Positions 10,596 to 19,558 are shown, counted from the stretch's first letter. The stretch is 64,000 nucleotides of DNA from Tenebrionibacter intestinalis (GCF_016632365.1 NZ_JAEPBH010000006.1:1-64000), one strand, 5' to 3'. A program made the numbers and translations. Notes: generated by a model from the letters alone, not told the origin.

Positions 10596-13298
10596 TCAGT
10601 CGCCTTGTTGCCAATTCTGGCAAAAGTGCGTGCGCAGACTTTCAATGGTGTATGGCAGGCTGCCCTGGCAGGTCACACCCAAGTAGGTGGCGGCGCGAGT
10701 GGTGCCGACGTACAGATATTTGTCGAACAGCGCCGGGTGCAGCGTGGCTAGCTGGTCAATGCTAACAAAGAATACCGCCTCGAACTCCAGGCCTTTGATG
10801 TGCTGAATGTCGAACACGCGCACGTTGCTTTCCTGCCCCACAGTCTGGCCCTCTCGGCAGGCGATGACATGGATATTGTGCTCCGCCAAGGCTGTGTTGA
10901 GTGCTTCGGCAACCGGGGCTACGTCGTCCTCGGTATTTACAAAAATGGCGGTAGATGGCAACTGTCCGACAAAGCGCTCAATCTCGCGAATGCGATCCGC
11001 CAGCCAACCGACAATGGGTTCTGCGTTGGTCGCGTGCTCCAGCAAGGCAGGCGCAACGCCCATGCTGTCCATATGCGCAGGCAAGCTGGCGTTTTGCTCG
11101 GTGCCACCGACAGCGCGGATCATGGCGCGAGCCAGATCGTTCAGTTGCTTGCTCTGCCGATAAGAGACCGTAATCTCCTTGATATCAAAATCAGCAAAGA
11201 TCCACTTCAAGTCGTCGACAGAGCGTGTGCCCCAAGCGGTCAGTCGCTGATTAAAGTCACCACAGGCAAAGAATGAGCGCAGTCGTGGATGCGCAAGCGC
11301 CGCCATACTCGCGAGCTGAATAGGCGAGAAGTCAGTGGCTTCATCCACCAGGATCTGGTTGCAGTAATGCCCCAGTATGGGCTGAAGTGATGACCAAGCG
11401 GGACTATCAATGTCGCGCTGGACGTTGGGCCGACTGAGCAGATTGCCTGCGGCGCGCAAGATCGCGAGCAGTACGATGTCCAACTCCAGTGGATGGATGT
11501 CGCGCGCCTCAAAGCCTTCGTGGCTATACCAGGTATTTGCCGGTTGGCGTTCACGCCTGAATGCACGGTAGCGCTTCGGGATGCCGTCTAGGTAGCGCTT
11601 GACCGGATTAACGAAGCGGCGTGCACTGGCCTGCACCAGAAGGCTTGCACCCACTTCAGCGCGATCCGCTTCTGTCAGCCCGCGCTCTCCCAACCACTCG
11701 ATGATTTTGCCATTGCGAGAGGCTTTGCTGACTGTGCGCTTGGATGCTGCTGCCCGGGCTTGGGCGCGTACCGCTTGCATGTAGGCACTGAGCGCGGCGG
11801 CACGGCCTGTACGGGGGGCGGTTGCGTCTTCTTCTTCATCGGTATCCGGGTCGTCCTGGTCGTCTACATCAGTCGCTTGCGCCTGTTGCAGGCTGTCGAT
11901 CACGTGGGCCAACTCATCTAGAAAACCTCGGTTGCGGTTGAGTTGCAGGTTGAGTGCGGCTTTTATCTTGATGTCCGAGCCTTCCTTCAGGTTGCTGACG
12001 AGTACCTGCACTTTGGCTATCTCCACAGCCAGCGAACCAAACATTGTCGCCAGTGCGCCATCGGCCGCCCGAGACAAGATGTTTTGCAAGCGTGTGCTGA
12101 GACTAAGGACTTCGGGAGTTTTGGCATCGTGGAGTTGGGTTGCGGCTTCACGCAGCTCCTGCACATAGGCCTTCTGCTGGTATTCGTTGAAATCGTCAAA
12201 CCATTGAATGGGACGCTCTACTGCGGCATCGGTCAGGCTGGTCAGTCCGTCTTTTAGAACAAAAGTACCGCCACCGGAAGCCCTTCTGAGGACACCGAAT
12301 ACGTTTCGGGCCAGCTCGCGTCGATAGTCTTGCCACGTTCTGATGCGCAGATCCGAGGCGGGAACACCTTCACGCGCAAATGCCTCCTTGAGGTACTGCT
12401 TGAGCAATTCCGTGGGCGTGAACATCAACCAGCTGTTGGCGTGCGCAATACCTTGGGCTGAGGCGATTGTTTCAACCAGACGTTCTTCGCCTTCTTCCAG
12501 GAAGGCGGTATCGAGCTTTTGGCCGAGTCGGCGGATCAGAGTGGTCGTCTTGCCTGTACCCGGCGGGCCCAGGATCAAAAGACGATTGTCGATAGGGCGG
12601 CGGAAAATCTCATCTTGATATTGATCGAGAATGGGCTGATCACGTAGTCCCATCTTTGTAATAACGCTGCGGCGAACACCGTCGATGATGTTGGCCTTGA
12701 CTAACTCCTCGGCCAGCAATTGGCCAATAATGTCTTCAGTGACTTCTTCTCCCGCAACCACGGTCAGCAGCGCACGCAGCGACTCGATGGTGAACGGCCC
12801 AAAATGCTCGGCTTCAACGATGGTGTCTCGAGAGTCCCACCCATCTGCAAGCGGATTGGGCCGAAGCAGAGCCCGCTCAAGAACCTCAACGACGGCTCCA
12901 TTGGGGAGCGTGAACTCTGTGCCAATTGCCAACGAGGCCAAACGTCCAACCGGCGCACGGTAACTAGACAAATTGGGAAAGCCTGATACCGGCATCGTGC
13001 GGCAGATGTAGTAGATTTTTTCATCACCCTCTTCATCGCTCACCACAACGCGGGCGATGGCAGGCTCTGTCACTAGTACCTGATAGCTTTCGCGGTTCGC
13101 CTGGCTGATCTTATCCAACCTTTGGATGGCTGAACTGGACGTCATTGTGTTGATGTTTGCCAGCGCATCTGAACCAAGTGTCCGCCCATCGTTGAGCTTG
13201 CCCCTAGCGGTTTCAGCGATCCTTTCGAGTTGTGCCAACGCTTCACCGGCGATCTGCTCGATGTGTATCCTTGACTCATCATTCAAGCTCTGTGTCAT
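10596..13298 (-). CDS. UvrD-like SF1 helicase with GreA/B-C-like N-terminal segment
   Basis: 900 residues. The SF1A helicase core has Walker A GPPGTGKT (244-251), motif II DEATDFSPIQ near 660, motif V/VI HIKGLEFEAVFF and YVGTTRAATYLGV near the C-terminus. An acidic linker DDQDDPDTDEEED interrupts the core. Before the helicase, residues ~100-145 (YRAPVGRLASLAIGTEFTLP onward, then VVEVLERA) resemble the GreA/GreB/Rnk C-terminal FKBP-like fold. This suggests contact with RNA polymerase, as for HelD-type relatives; that is inference. The gene overlaps the DUF4391 gene by 4 nt (ATGA) and precedes mod. Likely role: a motor of the defence complex acting on DNA or on transcribing polymerase. Confidence 0.8.
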   Translation of the reverse strand: MTQSLNDESRIHIEQIAGEALAQLERIAETARGKLNDGRTLGSDALANINTMTSSSAIQRLDKISQANRESYQVLVTEPAIARVVVSDEEGDEKIYYICRTMPVSGFPNLSSYRAPVGRLASLAIGTEFTLPNGAVVEVLERALLRPNPLADGWDSRDTIVEAEHFGPFTIESLRALLTVVAGEEVTEDIIGQLLAEELVKANIIDGVRRSVITKMGLRDQPILDQYQDEIFRRPIDNRLLILGPPGTGKTTTLIRRLGQKLDTAFLEEGEERLVETIASAQGIAHANSWLMFTPTELLKQYLKEAFAREGVPASDLRIRTWQDYRRELARNVFGVLRRASGGGTFVLKDGLTSLTDAAVERPIQWFDDFNEYQQKAYVQELREAATQLHDAKTPEVLSLSTRLQNILSRAADGALATMFGSLAVEIAKVQVLVSNLKEGSDIKIKAALNLQLNRNRGFLDELAHVIDSLQQAQATDVDDQDDPDTDEEEDATAPRTGRAAALSAYMQAVRAQARAAASKRTVSKASRNGKIIEWLGERGLTEADRAEVGASLLVQASARRFVNPVKRYLDGIPKRYRAFRRERQPANTWYSHEGFEARDIHPLELDIVLLAILRAAGNLLSRPNVQRDIDSPAWSSLQPILGHYCNQILVDEATDFSPIQLASMAALAHPRLRSFFACGDFNQRLTAWGTRSVDDLKWIFADFDIKEITVSYRQSKQLNDLARAMIRAVGGTEQNASLPAHMDSMGVAPALLEHATNAEPIVGWLADRIREIERFVGQLPSTAIFVNTEDDVAPVAEALNTALAEHNIHVIACREGQTVGQESNVRVFDIQHIKGLEFEAVFFVSIDQLATLHPALFDKYLYVGTTRAATYLGVTCQGSLPYTIESLRTHFCQNWQQGD

Positions 13299-13996
13299 GC
13301 ACTCTCACTCCCGGTCAATTCTTCAAGTTCTTTTTTAAGCAGCCGCAAATGCGCGTTGATCTCTACTTTGCGGTTGAATTGCTTTTCTTTGGCAAGTCTG
13401 CTGGCAGCTTTCTCAACCTCACGCAGCTTGGCTTCAACCAGTTCGACGCGTACGACCAAGTCAGCGAGACTTTCTCGTGGGCGCGCAGGCGTGGGGATTA
13501 GGCGGTGAAGCATCTGCTCATACAAGCCGCCCAAGTCGAGTGCTAAAGGCATGGCGGCGCGCTCACAGTCACTCGGAAACCAGGCTGTCGTAAAGTAGTC
13601 ACTAATGACCCAACGGCTGGTGTCTAACTCATTCGGTCGCTTGTATGCAGCGATCACCTTTGTTCGGCCATCAAAGCTAAGCTCGAAGATGATGGGAAAC
13701 TGCACCGCGCCATCGATGCAACGCAAAACATCCAGATTCAGCTCCGATGTCTTGAGCTGGATTGAGAAAATCTGAAGCTCAGGCACTCCCGGCCTGGCGG
13801 GCAGATTGATCGTTTCCGGGGCCAACTTATATTGCCAGACGATCTGCTCTACTTGCTCGACGAACAAGTCCTTCAGCCTTGTATTGGCGCCGCTGTGTTC
13901 GTAGATCTTATTCTTTGGCAGGGTACGACCAAAGACAGCCTGCTTCGGATAGTAGATGAACGCGGTATTCGACCCAAATCGCGCAGACTGACTCAT
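13295..13996 (-). CDS. DUF4391 domain protein
   Basis: 233 residues with the pattern of DUF4391: an N-terminal PKQAVFGRTLPKNKIYEHSG segment, central VEQIVWQYKLAPETINLP and VLRCIDGAVQFPIIFEL segments, and a long C-terminal charged helix (about 175-225) that can form a coiled coil. DUF4391 genes are, from memory, commonly found between SNF2-type helicases and type III mod/res genes. The function is unknown; a structural or adaptor role is plausible. It overlaps both neighbours by 4 nt (ATGA each side), which predicts coupled, roughly equimolar synthesis with the SNF2 and UvrD helicases and argues that the three proteins work together. Confidence 0.8.
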   Translation of the reverse strand: MSQSARFGSNTAFIYYPKQAVFGRTLPKNKIYEHSGANTRLKDLFVEQVEQIVWQYKLAPETINLPARPGVPELQIFSIQLKTSELNLDVLRCIDGAVQFPIIFELSFDGRTKVIAAYKRPNELDTSRWVISDYFTTAWFPSDCERAAMPLALDLGGLYEQMLHRLIPTPARPRESLADLVVRVELVEAKLREVEKAASRLAKEKQFNRKVEINAHLRLLKKELEELTGSESA

Positions 13997-16900
13997 CCGG
14001 CCTCCTGAATCACGAGGAAGGTAATCAGTTCGAAGTCGTCTAGCCCGACGATAGTATTGACCAACGCGGTGGTCTTTCCGCCGCAGAAGAGGCTGTCCAG
14101 ATCCTTCTCTTCCTTCACCTCGATCATTGAGCGGATGGCCTTGCCAAGCAGGTCCGAATACATCTGCATCTTGCGGCCATCGGCCGTTTCCTTATTGAAC
14201 AGGAGACAGGCATCTGTAATAGGCTGGGCTTGTCCCTTGCAGCAGGAGCGAACCAGATCCAGCAAACGTTTGACTTCGGTGTAATCGTGAATGACTTCCC
14301 CCTCGCGATTAATGTAGACGAGGTAAAAAGGGTGCAGGCGGTTGTGCTGACTGACGTTGACGCTTGGATTCCGGTTGCGTAGCGTGAAGATCACACCCGG
14401 GCGTAGGCCCATCTCCGGCTTGGCAGGCACTACGGCGTGCATCCCGCTTGGCACGTTGCTCAATTCGCCATTGACCTTCACATAGTTGAGCAAGTCCATT
14501 CGGAAGTCATTGAGCCCGAGATCAGTAATCGACACTCCGGTTTTCAGGTCTTCCAGCTCAATCACTTCCTCTTGCAAACGTCGCAATTGCTCTTTGCGAT
14601 AAGACACATCGTTGGCTTGGGCGCTCAGCACATTGTCGTCACCGGTGGCTGTAACATCGGCAATCATCATTCGGCTCTCAACCCGTTCCTTCAGGTTGAT
14701 GTATTCGTCGAGAGATATGTCTGGCCAGTAGTTAACCAGTTGGATGCTGCTGTTGGGGGAGCCGATGCGATCCACACGGCCGAAGCGCTGGATAATGCGC
14801 ACGGGGTTCCAGTGGATGTCGTAGTTGATGAGGTAGTCGCAGTCCTGCAGGTTCTGACCTTCAGAGATACAATCGGTGCCGATCAACACATCTATCTCTG
14901 CCTCCTCATTTGGCAGCACGATGGCTTTCTCCTTCGAGTGCGGCGAGAAGAGGGTAAGCAGTTCCTGGAAGTCATAGCTCTTCTTGAGCGTGCTCTTCGG
15001 TGCCCCTTTGCCGGTGACTTTTGCACTGTGCAAGGTCTGTGTAGCCAGCAATTCCTGAGCCAAATTGGCATACAGATAGTCAGCGGTGTCGGCGAAGGCG
15101 GTGAAGATCAGCACCTTCTTGTTGCCGGGATTCAGCGGTGCTGCGATCTTCTCCAGAACCAGTGTCTTGAGATGCTGCAGTTTGGCATCATCGGCAGCCG
15201 TGATCTTGTTCATCGACGTCAGCAAAGCATCAATGATTTCCAGATCGACCTTCAGCTCGTGCTCCCAAGAAGGCAAGTCCATATCGGCGAGGCTGATTTT
15301 GACATTGCCTCCGATCTTACTGTCGCCATTGATTGGCAGGTCGTCGTCCGCGTCGAGGTTTTCTAACTGGTCGGTGAGGTCATTGATTCTGCTGTCAATG
15401 CCACTGAGGCCGCCAGTCTCATTGAAAGTGCTGATCTTGCCTAGTGTATTCGTGTGGTTCGCACGCAGGGACTTGAGCGTCAAGCGGAAAGACTCAATCG
15501 AGCTTTCCAGGCGCTTGAGCAGGTTGGTCGTCATCAATGCCTGCAGGCTCTTTTCTCGGTCGACTTGTTTAAGCTTGCCTTTCCCTGCAACCTGAGTGTC
15601 ATACATTTCCTCGTACTTCTTGAGCCGACTGGGCAGGATGTAGCTGATCGGCGCGTAAACAGCGAGCTTGAGTAACGACAGCTGCTCGAAAATTTCGTTG
15701 AAGCTCATCACATCCGTTCGCTGCGTGAGCGGGCTATGGAACGACAAGGGTTTGCGGCGCTCAGGGAATTGGCCGATTTCCTTGGTATCATAGAAGGTCT
15801 GAATATGCTTGCGCGAACGTGCGATGGTGACGCTGTCGAGCAATTCGAAGAAGTCGAAATCCAACGAATCCAGGATGGCCCGCGCTGTGCGCTCTTCCGA
15901 TGGAAGCTTTGCCCACGCATTGAAGCTGGCCTGTGCACTACGGAAAATGTCCTCTACCGTCTTGCCGGTGCGCAGCTTCTTGCTGAGGTTTTCGGAGTCG
16001 CCTTCGTAGGCCAGTGCCAGTTGGTTGCGCAGGTCGTTGAAGCGGTTGTTCACCGGGGTGGCCGAAAGCATCAATACCTTGGTTTTCACTCCCTCCTTGA
16101 TAACCTTGTTCATCAGCTTCTGGTAGCGGGTTTCCTTGTCCTTATAGGCGTCATTGTTGCGGAAGTTGTGCGACTCGTCGATGACGACAAGGTCGTAGTT
16201 GCCCCAGTTGATACGATTCAGCGGTGTGCCGAACGACTCACCGCTCGTACGGCTGAGGTCGGTATGACAAAGCACGTCGTAGTTGAACCGGTCGCGAGCA
16301 AATATGTTGGTCTTGAGGTTGCGGCTGTAGTTCAGCCAGTTGTCCGCCAGCTTCTTAGGGCATAAAACCAAAACTGACTTGTTGCGCAGTTCGTAATACT
16401 TTACCACGGCCAGCGCGGTAAAAGTCTTTCCCAAACCCACGCTGTCGGCCAAGATGCAGCCGCTGTAGCTTTCAAGTTTGTTGATGATCCCGGTAGCAGC
16501 ATCTTTCTGGTAATTGAAGAGTTTGTTCCAGATGAGCGTGTCTTGATAGCCCGTGCGGTCGTTCGGCAGGACATCCTCGTTGATGTCGTCCAGAAACTCA
16601 TTGAAGATATTGTAGAGCATCAGGAAGTAGATGCTCTCTGGCGAGTTTTCTTGGTAGACGGATGCAATTTGATCGCAGATCTGCGCCGTTACATCCTCCA
16701 GCTTCTCGGGGTCCTGCCAGATCTGGTTAAACAGACTGAGGTAGGTCGCCGTAAATGTCGGCTCGTCCATCTTGTTGACGAAGTTGGAGACAGCGTTGCC
16801 CTGCTGGTAGCCGAGATCGACGGCGGTAAAGCCGTGCAGTGGCATGTAGGCAGTATCTGCGGCAGCAGCCTGAATGCAAGTAAACTGCTGCATCGGTGCC

Positions 16901-17271
16901 TTGCTGCGATTGGACTTGAATGTTGCCTTGCGCCGCATCCAGTCCGCGCACTCTTTTGCAATTGCGCGCTGGGTCAGTTTGTTACGCAACTGAATTTCGA
17001 ACTCACTCCCGTACAAGCTCCGTTCGCGGTCAGCCTTCGGTATGTGGAATTCTCTGCGTTCCTTGCGAATCTTGTCGGTAACCTCGTTAGCGGTAAACGT
17101 CGGCGAGGTAAAGATGAATTGCAGCTCGTCGATTTTTTCCAGCTCTGCTTTGAGCGCTTCGAACGCGTACATCGAAAAGCAGGAAGCGGCGATCTTCAGG
17201 CGAGCACCAGGTTTGAGCGTCTGCTTTAGGTCGTCTCCGAGCAGGCGGTTGATATTGTCGATCAGTTCCAT
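13993..17271 (-). CDS. SNF2-family helicase with PLD-like N-terminal domain
   Basis: 1092 residues. The SNF2/SF2 core shows Walker A DSVGLGKT (276-283), motif II DESH (365-368), motif III SATPVNN, and motifs V-VI with GTDCISEGQNLQ and RIIQRFGRVDRIGS. The first ~180 residues have the layout of the PLD-like domain usual in these defence helicases (LKIAASCFSMYAFEALK; GFTAVDLG; AVSNFVNKMD). The expected HxK(x4)D site reads H146-G-F, with no lysine, so the phosphodiesterase site looks dead. The start ATG shares its A with the TAA of the WYL gene (TAATG). Probably a double-strand DNA translocase or remodeller in the defence complex. Confidence 0.85.
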   Translation of the reverse strand: MELIDNINRLLGDDLKQTLKPGARLKIAASCFSMYAFEALKAELEKIDELQFIFTSPTFTANEVTDKIRKERREFHIPKADRERSLYGSEFEIQLRNKLTQRAIAKECADWMRRKATFKSNRSKAPMQQFTCIQAAAADTAYMPLHGFTAVDLGYQQGNAVSNFVNKMDEPTFTATYLSLFNQIWQDPEKLEDVTAQICDQIASVYQENSPESIYFLMLYNIFNEFLDDINEDVLPNDRTGYQDTLIWNKLFNYQKDAATGIINKLESYSGCILADSVGLGKTFTALAVVKYYELRNKSVLVLCPKKLADNWLNYSRNLKTNIFARDRFNYDVLCHTDLSRTSGESFGTPLNRINWGNYDLVVIDESHNFRNNDAYKDKETRYQKLMNKVIKEGVKTKVLMLSATPVNNRFNDLRNQLALAYEGDSENLSKKLRTGKTVEDIFRSAQASFNAWAKLPSEERTARAILDSLDFDFFELLDSVTIARSRKHIQTFYDTKEIGQFPERRKPLSFHSPLTQRTDVMSFNEIFEQLSLLKLAVYAPISYILPSRLKKYEEMYDTQVAGKGKLKQVDREKSLQALMTTNLLKRLESSIESFRLTLKSLRANHTNTLGKISTFNETGGLSGIDSRINDLTDQLENLDADDDLPINGDSKIGGNVKISLADMDLPSWEHELKVDLEIIDALLTSMNKITAADDAKLQHLKTLVLEKIAAPLNPGNKKVLIFTAFADTADYLYANLAQELLATQTLHSAKVTGKGAPKSTLKKSYDFQELLTLFSPHSKEKAIVLPNEEAEIDVLIGTDCISEGQNLQDCDYLINYDIHWNPVRIIQRFGRVDRIGSPNSSIQLVNYWPDISLDEYINLKERVESRMMIADVTATGDDNVLSAQANDVSYRKEQLRRLQEEVIELEDLKTGVSITDLGLNDFRMDLLNYVKVNGELSNVPSGMHAVVPAKPEMGLRPGVIFTLRNRNPSVNVSQHNRLHPFYLVYINREGEVIHDYTEVKRLLDLVRSCCKGQAQPITDACLLFNKETADGRKMQMYSDLLGKAIRSMIEVKEEKDLDSLFCGGKTTALVNTIVGLDDFELITFLVIQEAG

Positions 17272-18176
17272 TAATAGTCAGCCTTCTTAGTGGCGCTATA
17301 GCCTGGTGCCAGTAAGGCATTTTTTACGCCGTAAATTGCGAGATGATCTTTGAGCCATAACCGGTACTCCGGTCCACGAAGGCAATGATCGGGTGAGCAG
17401 TCTACCCGCCAGCGCTGCAACATATAGCCCACCACCGCAGCGCGAACGCGCATTCTGATCGAACCATCTGTCATCCCGTAGTCCATCTTGATAATATCGG
17501 GCCGCTCAACGCTCGGGTGCGGCACTAAATCCAGCTCGACGATGCGCGTCCACTGGTTGTCGTTATCCTGTCGTTCGTTGGCCTGTGGCTCCTCATCGAG
17601 CAATATTGGTGCTTCGATGCGGGTGACGACGAAATCCCGAAACTCGCCACTCTTGCGATCAAAAGCACGGACGTGCCAGCGCAAGCCTGTATCTATCAAG
17701 GCAAAAGGCACAATGACACGCGCGGACTCGCCGCTGCTCATCGAGTGGTAGCGGATAGCAACAGGTCGGTTGGCGTGAATAGCTCGGCAAATCGCGGCTA
17801 ATATATCCATCTTGGGGATGCTCAGGGCTGCGGGAGATTCGCATGGTAATAGCGCCTGCATTAGGCCACTCACGCCATCGCCAAAGCCGAGAGCCAGCGC
17901 CGACAGAACGCGCTGTGATGCATGCTCGAACAATGGGGAGAACGCCTGCCCAATGCGATAGATCTTGTTGCTACCATCGAAGGTGATGTTATGCGGCACG
18001 ATTTCCCGGTACAAAGCCAAATCGCGTGTTGCCCCTGCCGGAGCCACACGGAAGCGCTCAATCAGATCTGGACGACCAATATCCCCGAAAAAGTAGAGCC
18101 GAAAATCGATGTAGGCCAGCCGCTCGCGTTGGAGCAGACTCAAGTCCTCAAGCCGCTTAGAAGGGGAGCTAGGCAT
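17271..18176 (-). CDS. WYL-domain regulator, BrxR/CapW-like
   Basis: 301 residues. Residues 1-80 form a winged-helix N-terminus (LSLLQRERLAYIDFRLYFFG, then DLIERFRVAPAGATRDLALY). A WYL domain follows at about 125-215, with the hallmark appearing as LRWHVRAFD, then a C-terminal dimerisation segment. The layout matches BrxR/CapW regulators, which head BREX, CBASS and type I or III restriction operons and usually repress them until a ligand or DNA damage signal arrives. It is the first gene of the minus-strand operon, and its stop overlaps the SNF2 start (TAATG). Auto-repression through an operator just upstream is likely; a 12-bp palindrome at 18232-18243 is a candidate. Confidence 0.82.
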   Translation of the reverse strand: MPSSPSKRLEDLSLLQRERLAYIDFRLYFFGDIGRPDLIERFRVAPAGATRDLALYREIVPHNITFDGSNKIYRIGQAFSPLFEHASQRVLSALALGFGDGVSGLMQALLPCESPAALSIPKMDILAAICRAIHANRPVAIRYHSMSSGESARVIVPFALIDTGLRWHVRAFDRKSGEFRDFVVTRIEAPILLDEEPQANERQDNDNQWTRIVELDLVPHPSVERPDIIKMDYGMTDGSIRMRVRAAVVGYMLQRWRVDCSPDHCLRGPEYRLWLKDHLAIYGVKNALLAPGYSATKKADY

Positions 18177-18231
18177 AAATCATCACTATAGGGAAAAAAT
18201 GATATTTAATACGGTAATCCATAAAGTGCCA

Positions 18232-18243
18232 TGATTATAATCA
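18232..18243 (-). promoter_or_regulatory. Candidate promoter/operator of the defence operon
   Basis: TGATTATAATCA is a perfect 12-bp palindrome 56 nt upstream of the WYL start and contains a consensus -10 (TATAAT) on the minus strand. A dimeric BrxR-like repressor bound here would block the promoter. No good -35 hexamer stands at the right distance, so regulation or promoter position may differ. Confidence 0.35.
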
Positions 18244-18336
18244 AATTGATGACAATCAGCATTAATACTTATGTAACAGCAAGAATTTATGTCTTGAACG
18301 TAGGCAGTCATCGTATGGGTTGATGTTTCTATACCG

Positions 18337-18504
18337 TTAAATTGATGCCATCCAACTATAAAACCTTGCTGCCCAAGGCCCTATAGCCCCCTCAGGCAAT
18401 TTGCCCTTATCCACTATTTTGGTATTGGGATGAGGGATACCAGAATAACCTAACGACTCAGGGACCGGGATCACAGGCGGCTGTGGCTCGTCGCTTACCT
18501 TAAT
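18337..18504 (-). pseudogene. Unidentified C-terminal coding remnant
   Basis: The minus strand is open for 55 codons ending in TAA at 18337. It encodes a proline-rich, protein-like sequence, SDEPQPPVIPVPESLGYSGI onward, then LPEGAIGPWAARFYSWMASI. An in-frame TGA precedes it at 18505-18507 and there is no ATG or GTG near the beginning. This looks like the last part of a gene whose start was lost. I do not recognise the family. It occupies the 429-bp gap between the WYL operon and the yfjP-like gene. Confidence 0.4.
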
Positions 18505-18551
18505 TCAAATTATTTTCAGATAGATATCATTCTTCTGAACATACCCGATTA

Positions 18552-18581
18552 ACGGCAGAATCTCACGATTCTGCCGTTTTT
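18552..18581 (+). terminator. Rho-independent terminator without an upstream gene
   Basis: Perfect 11-bp stem ACGGCAGAATC / GATTCTGCCGT with a 4-nt loop and a run of T. On the plus strand nothing recognisable ends before it, so it is either left from a deleted gene or ends a small RNA. Confidence 0.7.
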
Positions 18582-18605
18582 GTATTATTTTTCAGAGGAG
18601 TAGTA

Positions 18606-19469
18606 ATGAACAATTCTGAAGGTTTGAAGTCGTTTCACCAATCGCTTTCTGGTCTGCCACAGTGGGCATCAGAGCGGATTCTGCAGCAAATAAACCAGTT
18701 AACCGACTACGAGCCAGTGATCGGCATTCTGGGTAAAACCGGCGCGGGAAAGAGTAGCCTTTGCAATGCCTTGTTTGTCGGCGAAGTATCGCCGGTCAGC
18801 GATGTGGCAGCCTGTACCCGTGAACCTTTGCGATTTCGTCTGCAAGTCGGTGAGCGGTTTATGACAATCGTGGATCTGCCCGGCGTGGGCGAAAGCGGCG
18901 CTCGCGATACCGAGTATGCTGCGCTGTACCGTGAACAGCTTCCCCGACTTGACCTGGTATTGTGGCTGATTAAGGCCGATGACCGGGCGCTGGGAGTGGA
19001 TGAGCACTTTTATCATCAGGTGATTGGGGAGGCTTACCGGCATAAGGTGCTGTTTATTATCAGCCAGTCAGATAAGACTGAACCCACCAGCGGTAATGGT
19101 CAGTTATCAGCAGCGCAGAAGCAGAATATCAGCCGCAAAATCTGCCTGCTGCATGATTTGTTTCAGCCCGTACATCCCGTGTGTGCGGTGTCGGTGCGAC
19201 TGCAGTGGGGACTGCGGGTGATGGCCGAGCGGATGATAAAGTGCCTGCCGCGCGAGGCCAGCAGCCCGGTGGTGGGGCAACTGCAGTCTCCCTTTCGCAC
19301 AACGACAGTCCAGGAAAAAGCGCGTGACGATTTTGGTGAAACGGTCGGCGCGGCGCTGGATGCGGTAAGTGCTTTCCCACTGATACCGGCTCCGGTACGG
19401 GCCGTAATACAGGCCGTCCGTAACACCGTGGTGTCCGTTGCCCGGGCTGTCTGGAATTTCTTCTTCTGA
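18606..19469 (+). CDS. yfjP: YfjP/YeeP-family GTPase
   Basis: 287 residues, the length of CP4-57 YfjP as I recall it. P-loop GTPase with G1 GKTGAGKSS (43-51), G3 DLPGVGES (90-97) and a G4-like SQSDKTEP near 155. The C-terminal ~40 residues are hydrophobic (AVSAFPLIPAPVRAVIQAVR onward), which suggests membrane association. These GTPases belong to the Era/TrmE-like '50S ribosome-binding GTPase' group on cryptic islands; the cellular role is not known. AGAGGAG precedes the ATG. It is the first gene of the plus-strand tail module and has its own terminator. Confidence 0.8.
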   Translation: MNNSEGLKSFHQSLSGLPQWASERILQQINQLTDYEPVIGILGKTGAGKSSLCNALFVGEVSPVSDVAACTREPLRFRLQVGERFMTIVDLPGVGESGARDTEYAALYREQLPRLDLVLWLIKADDRALGVDEHFYHQVIGEAYRHKVLFIISQSDKTEPTSGNGQLSAAQKQNISRKICLLHDLFQPVHPVCAVSVRLQWGLRVMAERMIKCLPREASSPVVGQLQSPFRTTTVQEKARDDFGETVGAALDAVSAFPLIPAPVRAVIQAVRNTVVSVARAVWNFFF

Positions 19470-19496
19470 ACGTTTAACGCCTGCCTGTTCTTTCCC

Positions 19497-19528
19497 AGCC
19501 CTGTCGCTAGTGCGGCAGGGCTTTCTTT
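19497..19528 (+). terminator. Rho-independent terminator after yfjP
   Basis: AGCCCTGTCGC / GCGGCAGGGCT stem with one mismatch and a TAGT loop, followed by TTCTTTATTT. It lies 28 nt after the yfjP stop and separates yfjP from yfjQ. Confidence 0.75.
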
Positions 19529-19558
19529 ATTTGTTTTCCCGTTATGAGGAGTCTGCTT

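Noticed and set aside
14437-15366. 309-codon plus-strand frame
   Set aside because: It is the antisense shadow of the SNF2 helicase, which has all its motifs in the minus frame.
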